Positions 15,746 through 23,583 of a DNA stretch of 28,357 bases are shown here, piece after piece; the stretch's first letter is position 1; each line of letters opens with the position of its first letter. This stretch comes from Candidatus Equimonas enterica (GTDB taxonomy: Bacteria > Bacteroidota > Bacteroidia > Bacteroidales > Bacteroidaceae): contig JAGHRU010000182.1 in assembly GCA_018066225.1 (NCBI GenBank), positions 1 to 28,357 of the forward strand. The letters run 5' to 3'. The notes under the pieces are model-generated. The model did no database searches. It was not told the origin of the DNA and worked only from the letters and a program-made list of their open reading frames with translations. The position numbers were made by a program, and so were the translations under genes.

Positions 15746-16066
15746 ATGAGTAAGTTACATATCAAAAAGGGCGACACCGTTTACGTCCTCGCAGGCGAAG
15801 ACAAAGGTAAGACCGGTAAGGTCGTGAAAGTCCTTGTCGACAAGCAGCGCGCTGTGGTCGAAGGTGTCAATATGGTCCAGAAGAGCCAGGAGCCTAACGC
15901 CAAGAATCCTCAAGGTGGCTTCGTCAAGATGGAAGCACCTATCCATATTTCTAACCTCAACGTCGTAGATCCCAAGACTGGTAAGCCGACCCGCATCGGA
16001 CGCAAAAAGGACGAGAACGGTAAGACTGTACGCGTTGCCAAAAAGTCAGGAGAGGAGATCAAGTAA
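15746..16066 (+). CDS. rplX: 50S ribosomal protein L24
   Basis: A 106-residue L24, an assembly initiator of the large subunit, with a KOW motif in KKGDTVYVLAGEDKGKTGKV. Its TAA overlaps the ATG of rplE by one base (TAATG at 16064-16068), implying translational coupling. Confidence 0.96.
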   Translation: MSKLHIKKGDTVYVLAGEDKGKTGKVVKVLVDKQRAVVEGVNMVQKSQEPNAKNPQGGFVKMEAPIHISNLNVVDPKTGKPTRIGRKKDENGKTVRVAKKSGEEIK

Positions 16067-16620
16067 TGAATACAGCACAACTCAAGCAAGAATACGCAGA
16101 GCGCATCGCACCCGCTCTGATGAAGCAGTTCAACTACTCTTCCAAGATGCAAATCCCCGTGCTCAAAAAGATTGTTATCAATCAGGGTTTGGGTATGGCT
16201 ACTGCTGATAAGAAGATTATCGAAGTTGCTGTCAATGAACTGACCGCCATCACTGGCCAGAAAGCCGTTGTCACCGTCTCCAAGAAAGACGTTGCAAACT
16301 TCAAACTCCGTAAGAAGATGCCTATCGGTGTCATGGTAACCCTCCGCCGTGAGCGTATGTATGAGTTCCTCGAGAAGCTCGTCCGCGTGGCTCTGCCTCG
16401 TATCCGTGACTTCAAGGGTATTGAGAGCAAGCTCGACGGCCGTGGTAACTACACCCTCGGTATCACAGAGCAAATCATCTTCCCCGAAATCAACATCGAC
16501 GCTATCGATCGTCTCCTTGGTATGAACATCACGTTCGTGACTACAGCCAAGACCGACGAGGAAGGCTACGCATTGCTCAAAGAGTTTGGACTTCCCTTTA
16601 AGAACGCTAAAAACAACTAA
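16066..16620 (+). CDS. rplE: 50S ribosomal protein L5
   Basis: A 184-residue L5 of the central protuberance, binding 5S rRNA and contacting P-site tRNA. It has KIVINQGLGMATADKKIIE, the block TGQKAVVTVSKKDVANFKLR and RIRDFKGIESKLDGRGNYTL. It is complete, overlaps rplX by one base and is 5 bases from rpsN. Confidence 0.97.
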   Translation: MNTAQLKQEYAERIAPALMKQFNYSSKMQIPVLKKIVINQGLGMATADKKIIEVAVNELTAITGQKAVVTVSKKDVANFKLRKKMPIGVMVTLRRERMYEFLEKLVRVALPRIRDFKGIESKLDGRGNYTLGITEQIIFPEINIDAIDRLLGMNITFVTTAKTDEEGYALLKEFGLPFKNAKNN

Positions 16621-16625
16621 TCAAT

Positions 16626-16928
16626 ATGGCAAAAGAATCAATGAAGGCTCGCGAAGTGAAGCGTGCCAAGATGGTGGCCAAGTACGCAGCCAAGCGTGCA
16701 GCACTCAAGGACATCGTTAATCATAGCGATGACCCCGTAGAAGCCTACGAAGCAGCACGCAAACTCCAGAAGATTCCTCGCAACGCCAACCCTATCCGCT
16801 TGCACAATCGCTGCAAACTCACGGGTCGTCCCAAGGGCTATATTCGCCTCTTCGGCCTCTCGCGTATCCAGTTCCGCGAAATGGCGTCTCAGGGTCTTAT
16901 TCCCGGTGTCCGCAAGGCAAGTTGGTAA
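16626..16928 (+). CDS. rpsN: 30S ribosomal protein S14, zinc-free long form
   Basis: A 100-residue S14 of the 30S head. It is the long type without the two CxxC pairs: only one Cys is present, in NRCKLTGRPKGYIRLFGLSR. It ends with the conserved MASQGLIPGVRKASW. It is complete and the last gene before the only large gap in the cluster. Confidence 0.97.
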   Translation: MAKESMKAREVKRAKMVAKYAAKRAALKDIVNHSDDPVEAYEAARKLQKIPRNANPIRLHNRCKLTGRPKGYIRLFGLSRIQFREMASQGLIPGVRKASW

Positions 16929-16947
16929 GTTGTTAGCGACAAGCATC

Positions 16948-17044
16948 CGTTTTAAGTTTTTAGCGGTGGCAGATGCTGACGCTTAAAAACTTAAAACGCA
17001 AACGATAACATCCATTCACTTTAATATTGTCGGGATAGTCCCGA
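16948..17044 (+). promoter_or_regulatory. Two hairpins in the 138-bp gap between rpsN and rpsH
   Basis: Arms at 16948-16965 and 16980-16998 pair along their full length with a single bulged base around a 14-base loop. A second short hairpin has 6-bp arms at 17030-17035 and 17039-17044. Neither is followed by a clean T-run. An imperfect promoter-like box (TAATATTG at 17022-17029) has no good -33 partner. The site could be an attenuator, an RNA processing site or a regulator target dividing the S10 and spc segments. Confidence 0.55.
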
Positions 17045-17066
17045 TTAATTAAAACCTTTATTTATA

Positions 17067-17462
17067 ATGACTGATCCTATAGCAGACTATTTGACCCGTC
17101 TTCGCAACGCCATCCATGCCAAGCATCGTGTCGTTGAAATCCCCGCGTCAAATTTGAAGAAGGACATCACTCGCATCCTCTTCGACAAGGGCTATATCCT
17201 CAACTTTAAGTTTGAGGAAGATGGCCCCCAAGGCACTATCAAGATCGCGCTGAAGTATCACCCCGAATCGAAGGTGAGCGCTATCAAGTGCTTAAAGCGT
17301 ATTTCGCGTCCTGGTATGCGTAAGTACACTGGCTACCGCGAAATGCCACGAGTTATTAACGGACTTGGTATCGCTATCGTCTCCACGTCCCAAGGTGTAA
17401 TGACAAACAAAGAGGCTTCCGAACTCAAAATCGGTGGTGAAGTCCTTTGCTATGTATATTAA
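17067..17462 (+). CDS. rpsH: 30S ribosomal protein S8
   Basis: A 131-residue S8, a primary binder of the 16S rRNA central domain. It begins MTDPIADYLTRLRNAIHAKH and has the conserved RISRPGMRKYTGYREMPRV and GLGIAIVSTSQGVMTNKEA. S8 is the known autoregulator of the spc operon in enterobacteria. Here it follows the structured 138-base gap. Confidence 0.97.
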   Translation: MTDPIADYLTRLRNAIHAKHRVVEIPASNLKKDITRILFDKGYILNFKFEEDGPQGTIKIALKYHPESKVSAIKCLKRISRPGMRKYTGYREMPRVINGLGIAIVSTSQGVMTNKEASELKIGGEVLCYVY

Positions 17463-17465
17463 TTT

Positions 17466-17471
17466 AGGAGG
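17466..17471 (+). promoter_or_regulatory. Strong Shine-Dalgarno site before rplF
   Basis: AGGAGG ends 6 bases before the rplF ATG. Most other genes in the window have A-rich leaders without such a site, as is usual for Bacteroidota, so it stands out. Confidence 0.75.
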
Positions 17472-17477
17472 AACAAT

Positions 17478-18044
17478 ATGTCAAGAATTGGTAAATTGCC
17501 GATTAACATTCCCTCAGGTGTTACTGTCACCATGAAGGATAATGTGGTGACCGTCAAAGGTCCGAAGGGTGAACTCAACCAAGTTGTTGATCCTTCTATC
17601 ATTGTCAAAATCGAAGATGGTCACATCAACTTCTCTATCGATGAGAACTCCGATGTTGATCAGAAGCAGAAGCAAGCTTTCCATGGCCTCTATCGTGCTC
17701 TTGTCAACAACATGGTCGTTGGCGTCAGCGAAGGCTACAAAAAGGAAATGGAACTTGTCGGTGTAGGTTTCCGCGTAGAAAATCAAGGTAATCTTGTTAT
17801 CTTCTCTCTCGGCTTCACTCACCCCATCTATTTCCAGTTGCCTAAGGAAATCAAAGTGGAGACCAAGATGGAGCGCAACAAGAATCCTTATATCTGCCTC
17901 GAAAGTTGCGACAAGCAGCTTCTTGGTATGATTTGCTCCAAAATCCGTTCCTTCCGCAAGCCCGAGCCTTACAAGGGTAAGGGTATCCTCTACATCGGCG
18001 AGCAAATCCGTCGTAAGAGTGGTAAGTCGGCAGGTGCTAAGTAA
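17478..18044 (+). CDS. rplF: 50S ribosomal protein L6
   Basis: A 188-residue L6 of the GTPase-centre base. It starts MSRIGKLPINIPSGVTVTMK, holds two similar alpha-beta domains and ends with the expected RKPEPYKGKGILYIGEQIRR. It is complete. The AGGAGG before it is unusually strong for this genome. Confidence 0.97.
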   Translation: MSRIGKLPINIPSGVTVTMKDNVVTVKGPKGELNQVVDPSIIVKIEDGHINFSIDENSDVDQKQKQAFHGLYRALVNNMVVGVSEGYKKEMELVGVGFRVENQGNLVIFSLGFTHPIYFQLPKEIKVETKMERNKNPYICLESCDKQLLGMICSKIRSFRKPEPYKGKGILYIGEQIRRKSGKSAGAK

Positions 18045-18075
18045 TGCATGCTAAAAGCAAAGAAACTCTAAGATT

Positions 18076-18420
18076 ATGACAACGAAAAAAGAACAGAGAC
18101 GCGTTAAGATTAAGTATCGCGTTCGCAATAAGATCTCCGGAACCGCAGAGCGTCCTCGCATGAGCGTTTTCCGCAGCAACAAGCAGATCTACGTTCAGAT
18201 TATCGATGATGATGCACGCAAGACCCTCGTCGCAGCCTCTTCTCTTGGCATGGAAGCATGCCCCAAGACCGAAATGGCAGCCAAGGTGGGTGAGGCTGTT
18301 GCTCAGAAGGCAATCGCAGCTGGCATCACGACAGTAGTATTTGACCGCAACGGCTATCTCTATCACGGTCGTGTGAAGGAGTGTGCTGACGGTGCACGTA
18401 AAGGTGGACTTAAATTCTAA
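18076..18420 (+). CDS. rplR: 50S ribosomal protein L18
   Basis: A 114-residue L18, the 5S rRNA-binding protein. It has RVRNKISGTAERPRMSVFRS, then KQIYVQIIDDDARKTLVAAS, and ends with VFDRNGYLYHGRVKECADGA. It is complete, 31 bases after rplF and 5 before rpsE. Confidence 0.97.
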   Translation: MTTKKEQRRVKIKYRVRNKISGTAERPRMSVFRSNKQIYVQIIDDDARKTLVAASSLGMEACPKTEMAAKVGEAVAQKAIAAGITTVVFDRNGYLYHGRVKECADGARKGGLKF

Positions 18421-18425
18421 CGATT

Positions 18426-18932
18426 ATGGCAAACAGAGTAAACGTAAATAGCGAAGAATTAAAGGATAGACTCGTTGCTATCAATCGCGTAGTCAAAGTC
18501 ACCAAGGGCGGTCGCACCTTCACTTTCGCTGCTATCGTAGTAGTTGGTGATGGTAAGGGTGTCATCGGTATTGGTCTTGGTAAGGCTGGTGAAGTCACCG
18601 CTGCTATTGCCAAGAGCGTAGAGAATGCCAAGAAAAATCTCATCAAGGTGCCCATTGTCAAGGGTACTGTTCCCCATGAGCAGACCGCTCGTTATGGTGG
18701 TGCAGAAGTGCTCATCCGTCCTGCATCAGAAGGTACTGGTGTGGTAGCAGGTGGTGCTATGCGTCCTGTATTTGAGAGCCTCGGCATCAAGGATGTCCTT
18801 GCCAAGTCCAAGGGTAGTTCCAACCCCCACAATCTCGTCAAGGCTACCGTACTTGCACTCAGTGAAATGCGCGATGCCCGCACCGTAGCGGAGCACCGTG
18901 GAGTATCCATCGAAAAAGTTTTCAGAGGTTAA
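18426..18932 (+). CDS. rpsE: 30S ribosomal protein S5
   Basis: A 168-residue S5, involved in translational fidelity and mRNA unwinding. It has the N-terminal dsRBD-like part with VVKVTKGGRTFTFAAIVVVG and GLGKAGEVTAAIAK, and the C-terminal VLAKSKGSSNPHNLVKAT. Its N-terminus seems slightly shorter than in some relatives but no upstream in-frame start is better placed. rpmD follows after 3 bases. Confidence 0.97.
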   Translation: MANRVNVNSEELKDRLVAINRVVKVTKGGRTFTFAAIVVVGDGKGVIGIGLGKAGEVTAAIAKSVENAKKNLIKVPIVKGTVPHEQTARYGGAEVLIRPASEGTGVVAGGAMRPVFESLGIKDVLAKSKGSSNPHNLVKATVLALSEMRDARTVAEHRGVSIEKVFRG

Positions 18933-18935
18933 GAT

Positions 18936-19112
18936 ATGGCAACTATCAAGATTCAGCAGACTCGGAGCCGTATCGGTGCTCCCAAAGACCAAAAGCGTAC
19001 GCTTGACGCTATGGGCTTAAAGAAGCTCTACCACATTGTAGAACTTGAAGATAATGCTTGCAACCGCGGCATGATTCGCAAGGTTCAGCATCTGGTAACT
19101 GTAATCGACTAA
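18936..19112 (+). CDS. rpmD: 50S ribosomal protein L30
   Basis: A 58-residue L30 that is easily missed because of its size. It starts MATIKIQQTRSRIGAPKDQK, continues RTLDAMGLKKLYHIVELEDN and ends MIRKVQHLVTVID. The pattern 'T.S.IG...D...TL..MGL.K' is the family signature. It lies between rpsE and rplO as usual. Confidence 0.95.
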   Translation: MATIKIQQTRSRIGAPKDQKRTLDAMGLKKLYHIVELEDNACNRGMIRKVQHLVTVID

Positions 19113-19140
19113 TTCACATTTTTAAGCAAGACATTTTAAT

Positions 19141-19587
19141 ATGAAACTTCATACACTTAAGCCTGCTGCAGGTGCTACCCAGAGTAGAAAGCGTATCGGC
19201 CGTGGCCCGGGTTCGGGTATGGGTGGTACTTCTACGCGTGGTCACAAAGGTGCCAAGCAACGTTCGGGCTATCACAAGAAGATTGGTTTCGAAGGTGGTC
19301 AGATGCCTCTCCAGCGTCGTCTGCCGAAGTTCGGCTTCAAGAACATCAATCGCGTAGAGTACAAGGCTATCAACCTTTCAACGCTTCAGACGCTTGCTGA
19401 GGCTAAAAACCTTGAGAAGATTGGTATCCAAGAACTCGTTGCTGCTGGTTTCATCTCCTCCAAGACCTTGGTGAAGATACTCGGCAATGGTGAACTTAAA
19501 GTTAAACTTGCCGTAGAGGCTCACGCATTTTCCAAGTCCGCAGAAGCAGCCATCGTTGCTGCTGGCGGTACCGCTACAAAACTCTAA
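19141..19587 (+). CDS. rplO: 50S ribosomal protein L15
   Basis: A 148-residue L15, a late assembly protein. It starts MKLHTLKPAAGATQSRKRIG and has the Gly/Arg-rich RGPGSGMGGTSTRGHKGAKQ and FEGGQMPLQRRLPKFGF. It is complete and followed by secY after 14 bases. Confidence 0.97.
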   Translation: MKLHTLKPAAGATQSRKRIGRGPGSGMGGTSTRGHKGAKQRSGYHKKIGFEGGQMPLQRRLPKFGFKNINRVEYKAINLSTLQTLAEAKNLEKIGIQELVAAGFISSKTLVKILGNGELKVKLAVEAHAFSKSAEAAIVAAGGTATKL

Positions 19588-19601
19588 AACTTTGAGAGTC
19601 G

Positions 19602-20945
19602 ATGAAAAAGATAATCGAGACAATCAAGAACATTTGGAGAATTGAGGATTTGCGTTCGCGTATCCTTATCACCATATTGTTCATCGCCATCTATCGCTTT
19701 GGTTCGTTTGTCGTTCTGCCCGGCATTGACCCTGGTAAACTGCAACAACTCCAACAGCAGACGAGCGAAGGACTTATGTCTCTCCTCAATATGTTCTCGG
19801 GTGGTGCGTTCTCCAATGCATCCGTATTCGCGCTGGGTATCATGCCCTACATCTCTGCCTCCATCGTCATCCAGCTCTTGGCTGTCGTAGTGCCCTATTT
19901 CCAGAAGATGCAGCGCGAAGGTGAGAGCGGCAGACGCAAGATCAACCAATATACCCGTTGGCTGACCATTGCCATCCTTTTATTCCAGGCTCCTACTTAC
20001 CTGATAAATCTTCGTGCTCAAACACAGGGTACTGGTGCTTTCATGGTCGGTGACGGATTTTGGTTTATGGCCTCGTCTACGATTATTCTCGCCGCAGGCA
20101 GTATGTTTATACTCTGGCTGGGTGAGCGTATCACCGACAAGGGCATTGGTAACGGTGTGTCGGTCATCATTATGATTGGTATCATCGCGCGTATGCCGGG
20201 TGCTATCATCGAAGAACTTACTACTGCGCTCAGCGGTGCTGAGGGTGGTGGACTTATCAAGTTCCTCTTTGAGATTATCGCTCTGCTTGCTGTTATGGCA
20301 TTGGCCATCATCTTGGTCAAGGCTGTCCGCAAGGTGCCCGTGCAGTATGCTCGTCGCATAGAAGGCAACAACCGTCAAGTTGGTGGTGCACGCCAGTACA
20401 TCCCGCTTAAATTGTTTGCTGCCAATGTGATGCCTATCATCTTTGCGCAAGCCATCATGTTCATACCTTTGACGCTTGCTCAGATTGGTGACAACCCCAG
20501 TGCTATTATTGCAAAGTTTACTGACCACACGAGTTTTGTTTACAACCTTGTGTTTGTCATCTTGATTATAGCATTTACCTATTTCTATACTGCTATGACC
20601 CTCAATCCTGTGCAGATGGCAGAGGATATGAAGCGCAATAACGGCTTCATCCCCGGTGTTAAGCCCGGTAAGCCGACGGCAGACTATCTGGATAGCGTGA
20701 TGTCGCACATCACTTTCCCGGGTTCTCTCTTCATTGCCCTCATCGCCATTCTTCCTGCTTTTGCCAGCATCTTTGGCATCAATCAGGGCTTTGCACAGTT
20801 CTTTGGTGGTACGTCATTGCTCATCCTTGTGGGTGTAGTCCTTGACACCTTGCAGCAGATAGAAAGTCATCTGCTTGTCCGCCACTACGATGGTCTGCTC
20901 AACGCTGGGCATGTACGCAACCGCTCCAATGTTGCAGCCTACTAA
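19602..20945 (+). CDS. secY: Preprotein translocase subunit SecY
   Basis: A 447-residue channel subunit of the Sec translocon in the inner membrane. About ten membrane segments are visible, the first near residues 19-36 (ILITILFIAIYRFGSFVVLP). Family signatures include FALGIMPYISASIVIQLL, the cytoplasmic loop VRKVPVQYARRIEGNNRQVG and the C-terminal LLVRHYDGLL. It is complete. Co-transcription with ribosomal genes is the standard bacterial order, and map follows after 2 bases. Confidence 0.97.
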   Translation: MKKIIETIKNIWRIEDLRSRILITILFIAIYRFGSFVVLPGIDPGKLQQLQQQTSEGLMSLLNMFSGGAFSNASVFALGIMPYISASIVIQLLAVVVPYFQKMQREGESGRRKINQYTRWLTIAILLFQAPTYLINLRAQTQGTGAFMVGDGFWFMASSTIILAAGSMFILWLGERITDKGIGNGVSVIIMIGIIARMPGAIIEELTTALSGAEGGGLIKFLFEIIALLAVMALAIILVKAVRKVPVQYARRIEGNNRQVGGARQYIPLKLFAANVMPIIFAQAIMFIPLTLAQIGDNPSAIIAKFTDHTSFVYNLVFVILIIAFTYFYTAMTLNPVQMAEDMKRNNGFIPGVKPGKPTADYLDSVMSHITFPGSLFIALIAILPAFASIFGINQGFAQFFGGTSLLILVGVVLDTLQQIESHLLVRHYDGLLNAGHVRNRSNVAAY

Positions 20946-20947
20946 AT

Positions 20948-21748
20948 ATGAGTCAGATTTATCTGAAAACTGAAGACGAAATTGAGTTGTTGCGTGCAGC
21001 AAATCTCCTTGTCAGCGCGACGCTCACTGAAATAGCAAAAATTGTGAAGCCGGGTGTCACAACCCGCGAGTTGGACACCCTGGCTGAGCAATTTATCCGC
21101 GACCACGGTGCGATACCTACTTTCAAAGGTTTCCCCAATCCTATGGGTGGTCCTTTCCCTGCAAGTATTTGCACCTCTGTCAATGACGTCGTTGTGCATG
21201 GTGTCCCGAGCGACACGCCGCTTCAAGATGGCGACATTGTGAGTGTGGATTGCGGTACGCTTTTAGATGGCTTTTGTGGTGACTCTTGCTACACGTTTTG
21301 TGTGGGTGAAGTCAGTGACGATGTCAAGCAATTGCTTCGTACGACCAAAGAAAGCCTCTATGAGGGCATCAAGGCCGCTACCGTAGGTGCTCGCATCGGC
21401 GACATCGGCTCGGCAGTCCAAACGCACTGCGAGCGTGCCGGTTACGGCGTAGTTAGAGAGTTTGTCGGCCACGGCATCGGTCATGAGATGCATGAAGAGC
21501 CGATGGTGCCTAATTACGGCAAGCGTGGCAACGGTAAGCAGATTAAGAACGGCTTGTGTATAGCCATCGAGCCTATGATAACGATGGGCTCTGCTGAAAT
21601 CGCACTGCTGGAAGACCGATGGAGTGTCGTGACCCGCGACCGTCTGCCTGCTGCGCACTTCGAGCACACGATAGCCATACACCACGGCAAAGCCGACATT
21701 CTGTCCTCGTTTTCAGCAATCGAACAAGTAGAAGGCAAACTATACTGA
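20948..21748 (+). CDS. map: Type I methionine aminopeptidase
   Basis: A 266-residue enzyme removing the initiator Met from nascent proteins. The metal ligands of the pita-bread fold are visible: two Asp in SVDCGTLLDGFCGDSCY, His in FVGHGIGHEMHEEP, Glu in CIAIEPMITMG and Glu in HFEHTIAIH. There is no N-terminal extension, as in type Ia enzymes. It sits between secY and infA, 2 bases from each. Confidence 0.96.
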   Translation: MSQIYLKTEDEIELLRAANLLVSATLTEIAKIVKPGVTTRELDTLAEQFIRDHGAIPTFKGFPNPMGGPFPASICTSVNDVVVHGVPSDTPLQDGDIVSVDCGTLLDGFCGDSCYTFCVGEVSDDVKQLLRTTKESLYEGIKAATVGARIGDIGSAVQTHCERAGYGVVREFVGHGIGHEMHEEPMVPNYGKRGNGKQIKNGLCIAIEPMITMGSAEIALLEDRWSVVTRDRLPAAHFEHTIAIHHGKADILSSFSAIEQVEGKLY

Positions 21749-21750
21749 TT

Positions 21751-21969
21751 ATGGCAAAGCAAACTGCAATAGAAATGGATGGCACCATTCTGGAAGCCCT
21801 CAGCAACGCAATGTTCAGAGTGGAGTTGCAGAATGAGCTGAAGATTACCGCGCACATCTCTGGGAAGATGCGCATGCACTACATCAAGATTCTTCCCGGC
21901 GATAAGGTGAAGGTCGAGATGAGTCCATACGACTTGTCGAAAGGCCGAATCGTTTTCCGATACAAATAA
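21751..21969 (+). CDS. infA: Translation initiation factor IF-1
   Basis: A 72-residue OB-fold protein that occupies the ribosomal A site during initiation. I took the ATG at 21751 (MAKQTAIEMDGTILEALSNA), which matches the usual IF-1 start; a longer reading begins within map. It has the signature ITAHISGKMRMHYIKILPGD and ends DLSKGRIVFRYK. Confidence 0.96.
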   Translation: MAKQTAIEMDGTILEALSNAMFRVELQNELKITAHISGKMRMHYIKILPGDKVKVEMSPYDLSKGRIVFRYK

Positions 21970-21983
21970 TAAAGCAACCAGAT

Positions 21984-22100
21984 ATGAAAACAAGAGCATC
22001 TCTGAAGAAGCGCACGCCCGACTGCAAGATTGTACGTCGCAAAGGTCGCCTCTATGTAATTAACAAGAAGAACCCCAAGTTCAAACTTCGTCAGGGTTAA
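21984..22100 (+). CDS. rpmJ: 50S ribosomal protein L36, cysteine-poor form
   Basis: A 38-residue protein: MKTRASLKKRTPDCKIVRRK followed by GRLYVINKKNPKFKLRQG. The zinc ribbon of standard L36 uses three Cys and one His. Here only Cys14 remains; the others are Thr11, Asn27 and Phe32, so it should not bind zinc. It lies between infA and rpsM as expected. Confidence 0.95.
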   Translation: MKTRASLKKRTPDCKIVRRKGRLYVINKKNPKFKLRQG

Positions 22101-22129
22101 CTTCTCCACGTAAACAATAATAAAAGTAT

Positions 22130-22510
22130 ATGGCAATAAGAATTGTAGGTGTTGATTTACCTCAAAACAAGCGAGGCGAAATCGCCCTGACCTATATCTT
22201 CGGTATAGGTCGCAGCAGCGCGGCCAAGATCCTTGACAAGGCCGGCATTGACAGAGACTTGAAAGTAAAGGACTGGAACGACGACCAGGCAGCCAAGATC
22301 CGTGAGATCATTGGTGCTGAATACAAGGTCGAGGGTGACCTCCGCTCCGAAGTTCAGTTGAACATCAAGCGACTGATGGACATCGGTTGCTATCGCGGTG
22401 TGCGTCATCGTATTGGTCTCCCCCTCCGTGGTCAGAGCACCAAGAACAACGCTCGCACGCGTAAGGGTCGTAAGAAGACTGTCGCTAACAAGAAAAAGGC
22501 TACTAAATAA
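22130..22510 (+). CDS. rpsM: 30S ribosomal protein S13
   Basis: A 126-residue S13 of the 30S head, contacting P-site tRNA and the L5 bridge. It starts MAIRIVGVDLPQNKRGEIAL, has YIFGIGRSSAAKILDKAGID with its H2TH-like fold, and ends in GQSTKNNARTRKGRKKTV and a Lys-rich tail. It is complete. Confidence 0.97.
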   Translation: MAIRIVGVDLPQNKRGEIALTYIFGIGRSSAAKILDKAGIDRDLKVKDWNDDQAAKIREIIGAEYKVEGDLRSEVQLNIKRLMDIGCYRGVRHRIGLPLRGQSTKNNARTRKGRKKTVANKKKATK

Positions 22511-22519
22511 TAAGTAACT

Positions 22520-22909
22520 ATGGCAAAGAAAACTGTCGCTGCTAAAAAGAGAGTCGTGAAGGTTGACGCACAGGGTCAGCTCCACGTACATAGTTCGTTC
22601 AACAATATCATCGTTACCCTCACCAACTCCGAAGGTCAGGCTATCAGCTGGTCCAGCGCAGGTAAGATGGGTTTCCGTGGTAGCAAGAAGAATACGCCGT
22701 ACGCTGCCCAGATGGCTGCCCAAGACTGCGCAAAGGTCGCTTTCGACCTTGGTCTGCGCAAGGTGAAGGCATACGTCAAGGGTCCCGGTAATGGTCGTGA
22801 GAGTGCCATCCGTGCCGTCCACGGTATGGGCATCGAGGTCACGGAGATTATCGACGTTACGCCGCTGCCGCACAACGGCTGCCGTCCTCCCAAGCGTCGT
22901 CGCGTATAA
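22520..22909 (+). CDS. rpsK: 30S ribosomal protein S11
   Basis: A 129-residue S11 of the 30S platform near the mRNA exit. It has HVHSSFNNIIVTLTNSEGQA, WSSAGKMGFRGSKKNTPYAA and the C-terminal DVTPLPHNGCRPPKRRRV. It is complete, 9 bases after rpsM. Confidence 0.97.
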   Translation: MAKKTVAAKKRVVKVDAQGQLHVHSSFNNIIVTLTNSEGQAISWSSAGKMGFRGSKKNTPYAAQMAAQDCAKVAFDLGLRKVKAYVKGPGNGRESAIRAVHGMGIEVTEIIDVTPLPHNGCRPPKRRRV

Positions 22910-22950
22910 GTAACAGATATAGTTGAACACAAAATTCAAGAAATACAAAT

Positions 22951-23562
22951 ATGGCAAGATACACAGGTCCCAAAGCCCGCATTTCCCGCAGATTCGGTGA
23001 AGACATCTTTGGCAACACCCAGAAGCAGCTCTCCAAACGCAACTATGGTCCGGGTCAGCAGGGCAACAACCGCCGCCGCAAGCAGTCCGAGTATGCTATC
23101 ATGCTCGCTGAGAAGCAAAAGGCAAAATATACCTATGGTGTTCTCGAGAAGCAGTTCCGCAATCTTTTTGACAAGGCTGCTGCAAGCACGGGCATTACTG
23201 GTGAACTTCTTCTCCAGAGCCTTGAATGTCGCCTCGACAATGTCGTATATCGTCTTGGTATTGCCCCCACGCGTGCTGCTGCACGTCAGTTGGTCAACCA
23301 CAAGCACATCACCGTAGATGGCAAGGTCGTTGGCATCGCTTCTTTCGCTGTTAAGCCCGGCCAGATTGTGGCTGTGCGTGAGCGTAGCAAGAGCCTTGAG
23401 GTCATTGCTGCCGCACTTGCAGGCTTCAATCACAGCAAGTATCCTTGGATCGAATGGGACGAGACCACCAAGAGTGGTAAGTTGCTGCACAAGCCTGAGC
23501 GTGCAGACATCCCCGAGAACATCAAGGAGCAGCTGATTGTCGAGCTCTACTCCAAGAACTAA
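22951..23562 (+). CDS. rpsD: 30S ribosomal protein S4
   Basis: A 203-residue S4, a primary assembly protein at the five-way junction of 16S rRNA. It starts MARYTGPKARISRRFGEDIF and has the S4 RNA-binding domain around LECRLDNVVYRLGIAPTRAA and VNHKHITVDGK. The N-terminal region has no Cys cluster, so it is the zinc-free form. It is complete. Confidence 0.97.
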   Translation: MARYTGPKARISRRFGEDIFGNTQKQLSKRNYGPGQQGNNRRRKQSEYAIMLAEKQKAKYTYGVLEKQFRNLFDKAAASTGITGELLLQSLECRLDNVVYRLGIAPTRAAARQLVNHKHITVDGKVVGIASFAVKPGQIVAVRERSKSLEVIAAALAGFNHSKYPWIEWDETTKSGKLLHKPERADIPENIKEQLIVELYSKN

Positions 23563-23583
23563 TAATAATTAAGCAATACATTC

